Numbered from the stretch's first letter, positions 9,555-17,684 are shown. The stretch is 64,000 bases of DNA from Pseudomonas sp. ANT_J12 (GCF_008370045.1 NZ_VOBN01000012.1:1-64000); one strand, 5' to 3'. Notes: generated by a model not told the origin, from the sequence alone. Numbers and translations are program-made.

Positions 9555-9853
9555 GGCAATGTTTCCCGTGTAATGTCGAACCAACCAATGCGCAGTGGGG
9601 ATTTGAATGAACCCACGGGTTCATTCCGCACTCAGAAACGGATCAGCCTTGTAAATACAAGCGTATTAAGTACCACGACACCTAAAACCCACCCAACCAG
9701 AATAACCGGACCAAAAATAACGAACGTTTTCTAACAATTCTTATCCGACAAAACATAACAGTGGCGCACTGGGTTACTTCAGCGGCGTCCAACTAATTAC
9801 CGGATAAAACCAATAAAAAACGTTATTTCCAGTTCGACGAGAGGGCATTCGCC
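9555..9853. promoter_or_regulatory. AT-rich divergent promoter region between the exopolysaccharide operon and the glycoside hydrolase
   Basis: About 300 bases with no convincing gene, clearly more AT-rich than the flanking genes (runs such as CCAAAAATAACG and AATAAAAAACG). It must hold the promoters of both the leftward operon and the rightward hydrolase gene, plus the inverted repeats at 9605-9626 and 9654-9667. I could not assign sigma-factor boxes with confidence. Confidence 0.6.
9605..9626. promoter_or_regulatory. Perfect inverted repeat in the exopolysaccharide operon leader
   Basis: GAATGAACCC and GGGTTCATTC are separated by two bases, 51-72 bases upstream of the phosphatase start. 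It has no T tract on either strand, so it is more like an operator or an RNA hairpin in the leader than a terminator. A second, smaller repeat (AATAC-AAGC-GTATT) lies at 9654-9667. The regulator is unknown. Confidence 0.45.
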
Positions 9854-10807
9854 ATGCATTTCAAACGCCTTGCCGCTTCAACGCTGTTGATGTTCAGCAG
9901 TGCCAGTCAGGTTCACGCCGATCCGCTGTTCCCCGCCCTCAGCGCCGACAAGACCTTCGGTGTACAGGTCAAGATCCAGAATTTCACCGCCGCCGATGCC
10001 GGGCAGATCAAAGCCGCGGGTTTCGGCTTCGTGCGTTTTGGCGCCTGGACCGACAACCTCGGTAACGCGGCTTATCAAAAACAGGTCAGCGACGCGTTCG
10101 CGGCGGCCAGGTCCGCCGGGTTGCCGGTACTGCTGACCATTCGCGCCACCGAGGCGCTGACCACCACCGGCGACGCCAGTGAGCTTGCGAGGGCGGGAGA
10201 ATCCCTCGCCCAGTCGGTACTCGCCCTGGAGCAGACCTACCGCACACAATTGGTGGCGATTGAAATCTGGAACGAGCCCGACCTGGAAAAGTACTGGCCG
10301 ACCGGTCACTTCGAGACAACCTTCGTGCCGTTCATGAGCGCCATGTGCCGCACCCTGGCGCCAAAAGCGCCCACCACGCCGCTGGTCGGCTTCGGCTTCG
10401 CGAAAGTCCCGAGCGCGGGCTCCGAGTCCACCGTGGCGTTGAACCGGATCGTCAGTGAATACCCTAAATGCCTGAGCGCCGTGTCCTATCACCCTTATGG
10501 TTTGTCCGGTGCGCAGATCAGCGGGGCCCAGGCGTTTATTCAGCAGAACTTCCATCTGCCGGGGGTCATCAGCGAATGGGGGGTGTCGGCGCTCAGTTCC
10601 AATGGCGGCACTGAAGGGCAAGCCAGCAAGGTCAGCACCTTCATTTCCGACGTGAAAAAACTCAACATCCCGCTGACCTCTGTTTATGAATGGAAGAACA
10701 GCGAGTCGGGAGGAAATGACCGGGAAAAGAATTTCGGTCTACTAACGGCAGATGGCCAACCGAAGCCGGCGGAAACAGCAGTACGGACCCTGCTCAATGC
10801 AAAATAG
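9854..10807 (+). CDS. Secreted PslG-like glycoside hydrolase (GH39/GH5 clan)
   Basis: A 317-residue protein with a signal peptide (about 1-22, ending QVHA) and a TIM-barrel glycosidase fold. Two catalytic glutamates fit clan GH-A: acid/base Glu141 in IEIWNEPDLEKYW and nucleophile Glu241 in VISEWGVSA. The overall plan resembles PslG, the periplasmic endoglycosidase of the Psl locus. Divergent transcription from the exopolysaccharide operon suggests it trims or releases that polymer. GAGAGG precedes the ATG. Substrate inferred from context only. Confidence 0.8.
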   Translation: MHFKRLAASTLLMFSSASQVHADPLFPALSADKTFGVQVKIQNFTAADAGQIKAAGFGFVRFGAWTDNLGNAAYQKQVSDAFAAARSAGLPVLLTIRATEALTTTGDASELARAGESLAQSVLALEQTYRTQLVAIEIWNEPDLEKYWPTGHFETTFVPFMSAMCRTLAPKAPTTPLVGFGFAKVPSAGSESTVALNRIVSEYPKCLSAVSYHPYGLSGAQISGAQAFIQQNFHLPGVISEWGVSALSSNGGTEGQASKVSTFISDVKKLNIPLTSVYEWKNSESGGNDREKNFGLLTADGQPKPAETAVRTLLNAK

Positions 10808-11005
10808 GCGGGTTACGCCAACGTCAGCGATCAGTTGCTTTGAACCTGTGCCCCGATTTGGCATCGTATTTACCGATACCACGCCCCTGCATTCAAACAC
10901 CCGTTTTCAGGATGTTGCCCTTGGGGCCATCGATACGCACACCCGCCCTTGAGTGGCTGTCAGCGCTCGGGTAATGTCAACAGACCCATAGGACAGAGCA
11001 CGCCC

Positions 11006-11932
11006 ATGACTTCCAAGCTGGAACAACTTAAACAAATCACTACCGTCGTTGCCGACACCGGCGACTTCGAAGCAATCGCTCGCGTTAAACCCGTGGACGC
11101 CACCACCAACCCTTCCCTGCTGCTCAAAGCCGGGGCCATTCCCGGTTATGCCGAGTTGCTGAACGCCTGCGTTCACGACTGCAAGGGCGATGTGGGCCTG
11201 GCCAGCGACCGTTTTGGCGTCGCGGTAGGGCAAGAAATCCTCAAAGTGGTCCCGGGCCGTATTTCCACCGAAGTGGATGCACGTCTTTCGTTCGACACTG
11301 ACGCCGTATTGAAGCGCGCGCACCGTCTGATCGAGCTCTACGACAAAGCCGGCATTGGCCGTGACCGCGTACTGATCAAGATCGCTTCCACCTGGGAAGG
11401 CATTCGCGCCGCCGAGATCCTGGAAAAGGAAGGCATCCAGACCAACCTGACCCTGCTGTTCTCCTTCGCCCAGGCCGCGGCTTGCGCCGACGCCGGCGTG
11501 TTCCTGATTTCGCCGTTCGTGGGCCGCATCTACGACTGGTACAAGAAGGCCAACGGCAACGACTACACCGGCGCGGATGATCCGGGTGTGCAGTCGGTGA
11601 CGCGCATCTACAACTACTACAAGGCCAATGACTACAAAACCGTAGTGATGGGCGCAAGCTTCCGTAACCTGAACCAGATCGAGCAACTGGCCGGCTGTGA
11701 TCGGCTGACCATCAGCCCGGACCTGCTGGAGAAACTGGCGGCGGACAACGGCAAGCTGGAACGCAAACTGGCGCCTGGGCATGCCGGTGAAGCACGTCTG
11801 AGCCTGAACGAAGCGCAATTCCGTTGGTTGTCCAACGAAGATGCGATGGCGACCGAGAAGCTGGCGGAAGGTATTCGTCAGTTTGCCCGCGATCAGGAAA
11901 AGCTTGAGGCGTTGCTGCAAGCCAAGCTGTGA
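11006..11932 (+). CDS. tal: Transaldolase
   Basis: A 308-residue class I transaldolase of the TalB type, moving a dihydroxyacetone unit between sugar phosphates in the pentose phosphate pathway. The Schiff-base lysine is Lys125 in VLIKIASTWEG, and the N-terminal DATTNPSLLL motif is present. The ATG at 11006 is chosen over an upstream in-frame TTG (10949) because AGGACAG precedes it and the length matches the family. A strong hairpin terminator follows. It is followed by the rssB/rssC pair transcribed toward it, as in P. aeruginosa. Confidence 0.97.
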   Translation: MTSKLEQLKQITTVVADTGDFEAIARVKPVDATTNPSLLLKAGAIPGYAELLNACVHDCKGDVGLASDRFGVAVGQEILKVVPGRISTEVDARLSFDTDAVLKRAHRLIELYDKAGIGRDRVLIKIASTWEGIRAAEILEKEGIQTNLTLLFSFAQAAACADAGVFLISPFVGRIYDWYKKANGNDYTGADDPGVQSVTRIYNYYKANDYKTVVMGASFRNLNQIEQLAGCDRLTISPDLLEKLAADNGKLERKLAPGHAGEARLSLNEAQFRWLSNEDAMATEKLAEGIRQFARDQEKLEALLQAKL

Positions 11933-11950
11933 TCTAGTTCGACGCAATGC

Positions 11951-11986
11951 AAAAAGGGCGAACCCGGTGGGTTCGCCCTTTTTTGT
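11951..11986 (+). terminator. Rho-independent terminator of tal
   Basis: AAAAAGGGCGAACC pairs with GGGTTCGCCCTTTTTT around a short CGGT loop. The flanking A and T runs make it usable in both directions, so it may also end the leftward rssB-rssC transcript. Confidence 0.9.
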
Positions 11987-12020
11987 GTTTGGCTGGTAAT
12001 GCGGCGATGAGGGCCTGGGA

Positions 12021-12503
12021 TCAATGACGCTCGAGCGCATTCACCAGATCATGAAACGCTTCACGATTGGAGTCGTTCAGGCCCATGAGGATCTTGTGCG
12101 CTTCAAGCACCTTGATCCGCACGATTTCTTCGGACTGATCCTGGTCTGGCAGGTCGGTCAGGCATTCAGGGCACGGGATCGGGCGGTCAACGATGTTGAA
12201 CACTTGCTCGAAGCCCATGGACTGCAGCAGACGGGTGATGTCTTCGTGGGTGGTGACGACGGTCGGCAGCAAGCCGACCTTCTGCCGCGACAGGATCGAC
12301 AGTTTGGCCAGCAGGCCCAACGTGGTGCTGTCGATGCTGCGGGTTTCGGTCAGGTCGATCACGATCGCGTTGAAGTTCAACGCCGTGAAGATCCGCTCAA
12401 TAGTCGCATCCAACGCCGAACACAGGGTCAGGCGAACTTCACCGACGAACTTGAGGACGAAGGTGCCGTCCTGCTCGGCGAACTGGATTCTACCGGTACT
12501 CAT
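12021..12503 (-). CDS. rssC: STAS-domain anti-sigma factor antagonist (RssC-like)
   Basis: A 160-residue protein with an N-terminal STAS domain (about 1-105). The phosphorylatable serine is Ser59 in RSIDSTTLGLL. A charged C-terminal tail carries a CPEC motif (about residues 111-114). In this family the unphosphorylated form binds an anti-sigma partner. The start overlaps the RssB stop by one base (TAATG), and RssB carries the matching PP2C phosphatase domain, so RssB probably dephosphorylates this protein. The orthologous P. aeruginosa pair flanks tal in the same order. The binding partner is not encoded nearby. Confidence 0.85.
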   Translation of the reverse strand: MSTGRIQFAEQDGTFVLKFVGEVRLTLCSALDATIERIFTALNFNAIVIDLTETRSIDSTTLGLLAKLSILSRQKVGLLPTVVTTHEDITRLLQSMGFEQVFNIVDRPIPCPECLTDLPDQDQSEEIVRIKVLEAHKILMGLNDSNREAFHDLVNALERH

Positions 12504-13684
12504 TAAAGATTCCTGCTCAACACCAACAGGGCGATATCATCCGGCATCTCCCCTAGCGTGGCCAATCCAAAAACCTGCCGCAGCCCATCCAGGGTGCCGC
12601 CCGCAGCCTTGACCCGTTGGGGCAACGCCGCTTCTTTCTCTTTGAGTGTCGGTTCTGGCAAGAGGTCCAGAATGCCGTCGGACATCAGCGTCAGGCTGAA
12701 CGTCGGAGGCAACTCCATCACGTGGTCTTCGTAGGTGGCTTCATTGAAGAGGCCTACCGGCAGACCACGCCCTTCCAGGTAACGAACACTGTCTGGCGTG
12801 TACAACACAGGCAACGGCAGATGACCGCCGATGCTATAGGTCAACAAACCTGTCTCCTCGTCGATGACACCACCGACCATTGTGACGTGTTTACCCAGCT
12901 TACAACTGATCAGGCCTCGGTTGATATGACCAAGTACCTCTGAAGGCTTGAATTCCGGCAATGTGCCATTGCGCTTGGATTCGAACAGCAGGCGCGTGGT
13001 CATGAACTTCAGCAGCACGGTGACGAACGCTGAAGAGGCGCCATGCCCGGAAACGTCCGCCAGGTAGAAGGCTACCCGACGCTCGTCGACCCGAAAGTAG
13101 TCGACGAAATCACCCGACAGGTACAGCGACGGGATGATCTGGTGCGCAAACTGGAACTCGTCGATGGTCCAGGGGCTGACCGGCAGCATGTTCATCTGCA
13201 CTTGGCGACCGGCGTTCTGGTCTTCCTGGAGCAGGTTCAGGCTGGCTTCGAGTTCGCGGTTGGCCTTTTCGAGCTTGTCGCGGTAGCGCTGGTTTTCCAG
13301 CAACAGGCGCGCACGATCCAGAGCCCGGCGCACGGAGTGCTCAAGCACGGCCAGATCTTCGAGAGGCTTGATCAGGTAATCCGCCGCGCCCAGGCGCAGG
13401 GCCTCGACCGCATCGTTCATCACGCCGGCACCCGACACCACGATAACCGGGGTTTGCGGCGACAGCTCGGTGACCTGGCGAATGAGTTCGAGTCCGCCCA
13501 TCTGCGGCATGCGCAGATCGCAGATGACCAAGTCGGGCTTGTCTTGCTCGAATACCTGAAGACCCTGTTGGCCATTGCTGGCCTGCAGGACACTGAAACC
13601 ACTGTCTTCCAAATAGGCGGCGAGGCTCGCGCGCACTACTTCGTCATCATCGATTATCAGCAGCGTGGCACTGGTTTTTGGCAT
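12503..13684 (-). CDS. rssB: Response regulator with PP2C-type phosphatase output (RssB-like)
   Basis: A 393-residue protein: receiver domain (about 6-125, phospho-acceptor Asp56 in LVICDLRMP), a coiled-coil linker (about 130-165), then a SpoIIE/PP2C phosphatase domain with VSGHGASS and MSDGILD. In E. coli, RssB delivers RpoS to ClpXP and its output domain is a degenerate phosphatase. The pseudomonad form keeps metal-binding aspartates and is paired with a STAS protein. The ATG at 13684 gives the usual length; an upstream TTG at 13813 would add 43 low-complexity residues. No strong ribosome site is seen. Confidence 0.88.
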   Translation of the reverse strand: MPKTSATLLIIDDDEVVRASLAAYLEDSGFSVLQASNGQQGLQVFEQDKPDLVICDLRMPQMGGLELIRQVTELSPQTPVIVVSGAGVMNDAVEALRLGAADYLIKPLEDLAVLEHSVRRALDRARLLLENQRYRDKLEKANRELEASLNLLQEDQNAGRQVQMNMLPVSPWTIDEFQFAHQIIPSLYLSGDFVDYFRVDERRVAFYLADVSGHGASSAFVTVLLKFMTTRLLFESKRNGTLPEFKPSEVLGHINRGLISCKLGKHVTMVGGVIDEETGLLTYSIGGHLPLPVLYTPDSVRYLEGRGLPVGLFNEATYEDHVMELPPTFSLTLMSDGILDLLPEPTLKEKEAALPQRVKAAGGTLDGLRQVFGLATLGEMPDDIALLVLSRNL

Positions 13685-13960
13685 GTGGGCAAACGGCGCC
13701 AGAATTAGGTTGGCGTAGCAGGCAGGGGTTTTATCCCGGCTCTCACTACTGGATTCGCTTTCTAGCCTCTCTGCTGCACTGTTTTCGAGCGTTTGCCCTA
13801 CACACAGGTCCACCAGAGGTGCCCTTCTAAGGCGCAGACGGTACTCCCATCCGCGGGGCGTTTCAAGCTCACGCCGATGGTCGCTTGACGTCTTTACTTC
13901 TCAAATCACCGGGAGTTATAAGAACAGGCAAAACCGTAACCCAATGGAAGGATCGAGCCC

Positions 13961-14260
13961 ATGAGTCAAACCGATCGGGACTACAGCGAAAAGCGCGATT
14001 TCATCCGCATGCGAGTCGATGCCGATGTCTCGCTGATTCACGAGGGCGATGAGGTGCCAGCCGTCTGCATAGACCTTTCCAGCAGTGGCATGCAGGTGGA
14101 GGCGCCGCGTTTGTTTAAGGTCGGGGACCGGCTCAGCGTGCGGATCGACTCCGATCACGCAGCGCTCAAAGGACTGGAAGCAGACACTGAAGTGGTGTGG
14201 GTCAAGGAACAGGACGGTGGCAGCCAGAAACTCGGGCTTACAATCTTGAAGATGAAATAA
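13961..14260 (+). CDS. Small PilZ-domain protein
   Basis: A 99-residue stand-alone PilZ domain. Both c-di-GMP-binding motifs are intact: RxxxR (RDFIR, near residue 13) and D-x-S-x-x-G (DLSSSG). It should therefore bind c-di-GMP. Its position beside rssB matches the P. aeruginosa PilZ gene between rssB and mlaA. The output target cannot be told from sequence. Confidence 0.92.
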   Translation: MSQTDRDYSEKRDFIRMRVDADVSLIHEGDEVPAVCIDLSSSGMQVEAPRLFKVGDRLSVRIDSDHAALKGLEADTEVVWVKEQDGGSQKLGLTILKMK

Positions 14261-14278
14261 ACAGGATCCAGAAACAAG

Positions 14279-14312
14279 GAAGGCGGCCAAATGGCCGCCT
14301 TCTTCGTTTTTA
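14279..14312. terminator. Bidirectional terminator between the PilZ gene and mlaA
   Basis: AAGGCGGCC and GGCCGCCTT form a stem around AAAT, followed by CTTCGTTTTT on the plus strand. It separates two convergent genes. Confidence 0.85.
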
Positions 14313-14322
14313 CCGCGCTAAA

Positions 14323-15012
14323 TCAGAAATCGTCTTCGACGTGGCCGTCTTTGACCTTGAATTCGCGGTTTTGCAGGTACGCGTTACGGATGAAGATGTA
14401 CTTGTCGCCATTGATCAGCTTCTCGGCCGACAACAGGCTGGCCCGGGTATCGACGATGTTCAGGCCGAAGATCGAGTTACGCACAGGCACGTCGTTGATG
14501 TAACGGTACGGGCCGGTGTAGCTGTCGACGAACTTGGACGGCGCATCACGCAGGGTGCTTGGGCCGAGCAACGGCAGCATCACGTACGGACCACTGCCGA
14601 CGCCCCAATAGCCAAGCGTCTGGCCGAAATCTTCGTCGCTGCGTTGCAGGCCCATTTTGGTCCCGACATCGAAGAAGCCCAGCAGACCGAAAGTGGTGTT
14701 GAAAATGAGGCGAGCAGTGTCGACACCAGCGGCGGCCGGTTTGGCCTGCAAGACGTTGTTGGCCAGGTTGGTGACATCCCCGACGTTACGGAACATGTTG
14801 TGAATGCCGTCTTCCAGGAACTGCGGCGTCACGAACTCATAGCCTTGGGCAATGGGCTTCAGTGCGTAGGTATCGACAAAGTCGTTGAACTGATAAATCG
14901 GGCGGTTGACGCTTTCCCAAGGGTCATCTTCCGAAGCTGCCTGGGCAACAAACGGAACCAGCAATACGCTGGCACACATACATAGCTGAGCGAATTGATT
15001 GCTCCAGCGCAT
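14323..15012 (-). CDS. mlaA: MlaA/VacJ-family outer-membrane lipid asymmetry protein
   Basis: A 229-residue MlaA protein, part of the retrograde phospholipid route that removes phospholipid from the outer leaflet of the outer membrane. Family segments DPWESVNRPIYQFND, NTTFGLLGFFDVG and YWGVGSGPYVMLPLLGPST are clear. The start at 15012 follows AAGGAG. The signal peptide ends FVAQA-ASEDD with no cysteine after it, so no lipobox is present, unlike E. coli MlaA. The mlaFEDCB genes are not in this window. Confidence 0.93.
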   Translation of the reverse strand: MRWSNQFAQLCMCASVLLVPFVAQAASEDDPWESVNRPIYQFNDFVDTYALKPIAQGYEFVTPQFLEDGIHNMFRNVGDVTNLANNVLQAKPAAAGVDTARLIFNTTFGLLGFFDVGTKMGLQRSDEDFGQTLGYWGVGSGPYVMLPLLGPSTLRDAPSKFVDSYTGPYRYINDVPVRNSIFGLNIVDTRASLLSAEKLINGDKYIFIRNAYLQNREFKVKDGHVEDDF

Positions 15013-15211
15013 AGAAAACTCCTTGGATTGTACTGGCGCGGGCGCGCGGCCCAAGCGTAAAGGCGGCTAGTATAAGACGGAAAGGTTGGTTTAGGCAGCT
15101 CCCTAACCGTCAGTCTGCCGATGATGCGAAATGACTGTGAGCGATTCACATCAATGTCACTCAACTGTCACTGTCCTCCCCTAGCCTTGGCGCTATTTCA
15201 GGGACGTTGAT

Positions 15212-15832
15212 ATGCCGCATGCCGAAGCCTTGCCCGACGCCGCGCCAAACCTGACCGCAATATTGTTCGGCCTCAGTGGTTGCCTGGTGGATTTCGGTGC
15301 CCGCACGGGTCAGCCCGGCCCGCCCACTGCCGAGCACGCTGAAGCCACCCCCGGCGCCCTCGACAGCCTGCGCAGTCTGCAGCGCCAGCAAATTCCCTGC
15401 GCCTGGCTCGACGAGCTCCCCCCTGCCCTCAGCCAGACCCTGGCCGCCGGCCTGCCGACGTGGATCAAACCTTCGCAACATCCAGCAACAATCAATCCTT
15501 GGCCGGCGCCGAACGCCTGCTGGCAAGCCTTGATGGCGTTGAATGTCGAGCGTCTGGACGGCTGCGTGCTGGTCAGCGGCGAACCGCGATTGTTGCAGGC
15601 TGGGCTGAATGCCGGTTTATGGACCATTGGCCTGGCGTCATGCGGTTCGCTGTGCGGGCTGGCGCCGAGCGAATGGCAAGCCTTGAGCCAAAAGGAGCGC
15701 GAACACCTGCGTGGCAAAGCGACCGTGCAGCTGTTTGGCCTGGGGGTGCATTCGGTGATCGATCACCTCGGCGAGCTCGACACCTGCCTGGCGGACATCA
15801 GCCTGCGCCGGCTCAAGGGCGAAAAGCCCTGA
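15212..15832 (+). CDS. HAD-superfamily pseudoenzyme related to phosphonoacetaldehyde hydrolase (PhnX)
   Basis: A 206-residue HAD-fold protein whose second half closely resembles PhnX (NAGLWTIGLASCGSLCGL, then LSQKEREHLRGKA and VIDHLGEL). It is shorter than PhnX (about 270), and the helical cap region after motif I is largely missing. Motif I reads FGLSGCLVD where catalytic HADs have FDxDGTLxD, so the nucleophile Asp is Gly and the acid/base Asp is Ser. The loop normally reading GDT/GDS is SGEP. It is thus predicted to be inactive as a phosphatase and may bind or sense a ligand or a partner. P. aeruginosa has a related gene in the same interval. Confidence 0.8.
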   Translation: MPHAEALPDAAPNLTAILFGLSGCLVDFGARTGQPGPPTAEHAEATPGALDSLRSLQRQQIPCAWLDELPPALSQTLAAGLPTWIKPSQHPATINPWPAPNACWQALMALNVERLDGCVLVSGEPRLLQAGLNAGLWTIGLASCGSLCGLAPSEWQALSQKEREHLRGKATVQLFGLGVHSVIDHLGELDTCLADISLRRLKGEKP

Positions 15833-15941
15833 TCGAGATCATGCAGCCTGCCCGAGAGTGGATTAATCTAAAGGTCAGCCATAGACCTTTGGCACGCTGC
15901 TGCGGTCTATGCCAGTGCCTATCGATAAAAGGAAGAACGCC

Positions 15942-16205
15942 ATGCCTGCCCGCGAACTGCAAGAACAGCTCAATACTCTGCGCGAGCAATTGGAACAGAA
16001 TCCGCCGCTTTCCGAAGCCGAGCGCGCCGATCTGCACGCGCTGATGCAACAGATCGAACTTGAGCTTGAACTCGAAACCAAAACCCAGGATTCCAGCCTC
16101 GCCGACGGTGTGAACCTGGCCGTAGAACGCTTCGAACTCGAACACCCCGCCATTGCCGGTACGTTGCGCAACATCGTGCAAACACTGGGCAATATCGGGA
16201 TCTGA
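15942..16205 (+). CDS. DUF4404-family small helical protein
   Basis: An 87-residue, strongly charged helical protein starting at an ATG behind AGGAAGAA. It is rich in Leu, Glu and Gln (RELQEQLNTLREQLEQN), consistent with a coiled coil, and ends with FELEHPAIAGTLRNIVQTLGNIGI. It matches the conserved DUF4404 family of unknown function. A terminator follows at once, so it is monocistronic or the last gene of its unit. Confidence 0.75.
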   Translation: MPARELQEQLNTLREQLEQNPPLSEAERADLHALMQQIELELELETKTQDSSLADGVNLAVERFELEHPAIAGTLRNIVQTLGNIGI

Positions 16206-16217
16206 AGCCGCCAGATA

Positions 16218-16256
16218 CAAAAAAGCCCTGCTAGCGATAGCGGGGCTTTTTCGTTT
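16218..16256 (+). terminator. Rho-independent terminator after the DUF4404 gene
   Basis: AAAAAAGCCCTGCTAG followed by CGATAGCGGGGCTTTTTCGTTTTT forms a GC stem with a T tract. It is flanked by A and T runs, so it can also serve the leftward queF gene. Confidence 0.85.
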
Positions 16257-16270
16257 TTGAAGCAGAAGAT

Positions 16271-17101
16271 CTATTGGCGGACCAGACGATGGTTCGGCAA
16301 CTGCACGTCTTCAGTACTGCGATACGGATTGATATCCAACCCGCCACGACGCACATACCGCGCATACACCGTCAATTTTTCCGGTTTCAACAACCGTTGC
16401 AGGTCAAGGAAGATGCGCTCCACGCACTGCTCATGGAAGTCCGAGTGCTGGCGGAAGCTGACGATGTACTCCAGCAAACTCGCGTGATCCAGCGCAGAAC
16501 CCCGGTACTCCACCGCGACGCTGCCCCAATCCGGCTGACTGGTGACCGGGCAATTGGACTTGAGCAAATGGCTATGCACCGCCTCTTCGACAATGCGCGA
16601 GTCATCGCAACGCAGCAGTTCCGGACGCGGGTGCTCGTAGTTGCTAACGCTGATATCGAGGTCATCGATGCACACGCCTGGCAACGCGACGACGCCTTCG
16701 GCTTCCACATCGCGCAGGCTGCGAATGCGCACGCCAACCGGTTTACCGGCAGCCGCCGACAGGTCTTTGACCAGCGTGGCTTCAAGGCTCGCGGTGTCGG
16801 CGAACGGCGTCTGGTTCAGTGAATTGAGGTACAGCTTGAACGACTTGGATTCGATGATGTTCGGCGAATCCGCCGGAATGCTAAATTCACCGATCGCCAC
16901 CACCGGCTTGCCGGACGGCAACAGCCATGACAGTTCGAAGCAGTTCCAGAAATCCACGCCTTTATATGGCAGGGTGTCCGCCGTCAGGCCCAGTTCGGCC
17001 CATTTCGCGGTGCGCGGGATCGGGAACAGCAACGACGGCGTATAGGTGGCGATGTATTCGCTGGATTTGCCCAGCGGCGAATGTTCGGCTGCGGGATGCA
17101 T
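16271..17101 (-). CDS. queF: NADPH-dependent 7-cyano-7-deazaguanine (preQ0) reductase, bimodular QueF
   Basis: A 276-residue type II QueF, the enzyme that reduces the nitrile of preQ0 to preQ1 in queuosine biosynthesis. The nucleophile is Cys184 in SNCPVTSQPDWGS with Asp191 nearby. The substrate-binding Glu224 lies in HSDFHEQC. The NADPH motif ESKSFKLYLNS sits in the N-terminal module (from residue 84). Length and order match the two-domain E. coli-type enzyme. Confidence 0.96.
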   Translation of the reverse strand: MHPAAEHSPLGKSSEYIATYTPSLLFPIPRTAKWAELGLTADTLPYKGVDFWNCFELSWLLPSGKPVVAIGEFSIPADSPNIIESKSFKLYLNSLNQTPFADTASLEATLVKDLSAAAGKPVGVRIRSLRDVEAEGVVALPGVCIDDLDISVSNYEHPRPELLRCDDSRIVEEAVHSHLLKSNCPVTSQPDWGSVAVEYRGSALDHASLLEYIVSFRQHSDFHEQCVERIFLDLQRLLKPEKLTVYARYVRRGGLDINPYRSTEDVQLPNHRLVRQ

Positions 17102-17162
17102 GGCGGAAACCTGACTGAAGAATCAGCGGATTCTATCAGCCTTTGCGCCCGCCTTTGAGTGC

Positions 17163-17684
17163 TTACTGACTGACTGTCAGTTTGCCGACCATGCCCGCCT
17201 GATAGTGACCCGGGATGTTGCAGGCAAATTCCAGGCTGGTGGCCTTGGTGAACGTCCAGGTCAGCTCGGCGGTTTTGCCCGGCGGCACCAGCACGCTATT
17301 CGGGTCGTCATGCTTCATGCCGTGATCCATACCGGCCATTGAGCCGTGGTCCATTTCCTTCATGGCTGTAGGCGTCAGCATGCCGCTTTGCTGCATCTTC
17401 AGCATTTCCTGCTGGTGCGCGGCATGCATCGCCGCGTCGCCAAGGTTGAATTCGTGCAACAACTGGCCCTTATTCACCAGCACAAAGCGAATCGTCTCAC
17501 CGGCCTTGATATCGATGGCCTTCGGATCGAAGGACATATCGCCCATCACCACTTCCACGCTGCGGCTGGCCTTGGCCGCCGGCGCCGGCTGACCGAAGTC
17601 GTAAGTCTGCGCCGGCGACGCCCATACCGGCGCACTCAACGTCAGCAAACACGCGGCCAGCATCAAGGGTTTGCGCAAAAACAT
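17163..17684 (-). CDS. Periplasmic cupredoxin-like copper-binding protein
   Basis: A 173-residue exported protein with signal peptide (about 1-22, ending PVWA). It has a type-1 copper site: His77 in LLHEFN, then Cys155, His160 and Met165 in CNIPGHYQAGM. A Met/His-rich insertion (about 86-125, including MDHGSMAGMDHGMKHDD) would add further copper-binding groups. It is divergent from copRS with a Cop box between, so it is probably copper-induced and helps in periplasmic copper handling. Confidence 0.85.
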   Translation of the reverse strand: MFLRKPLMLAACLLTLSAPVWASPAQTYDFGQPAPAAKASRSVEVVMGDMSFDPKAIDIKAGETIRFVLVNKGQLLHEFNLGDAAMHAAHQQEMLKMQQSGMLTPTAMKEMDHGSMAGMDHGMKHDDPNSVLVPPGKTAELTWTFTKATSLEFACNIPGHYQAGMVGKLTVSQ

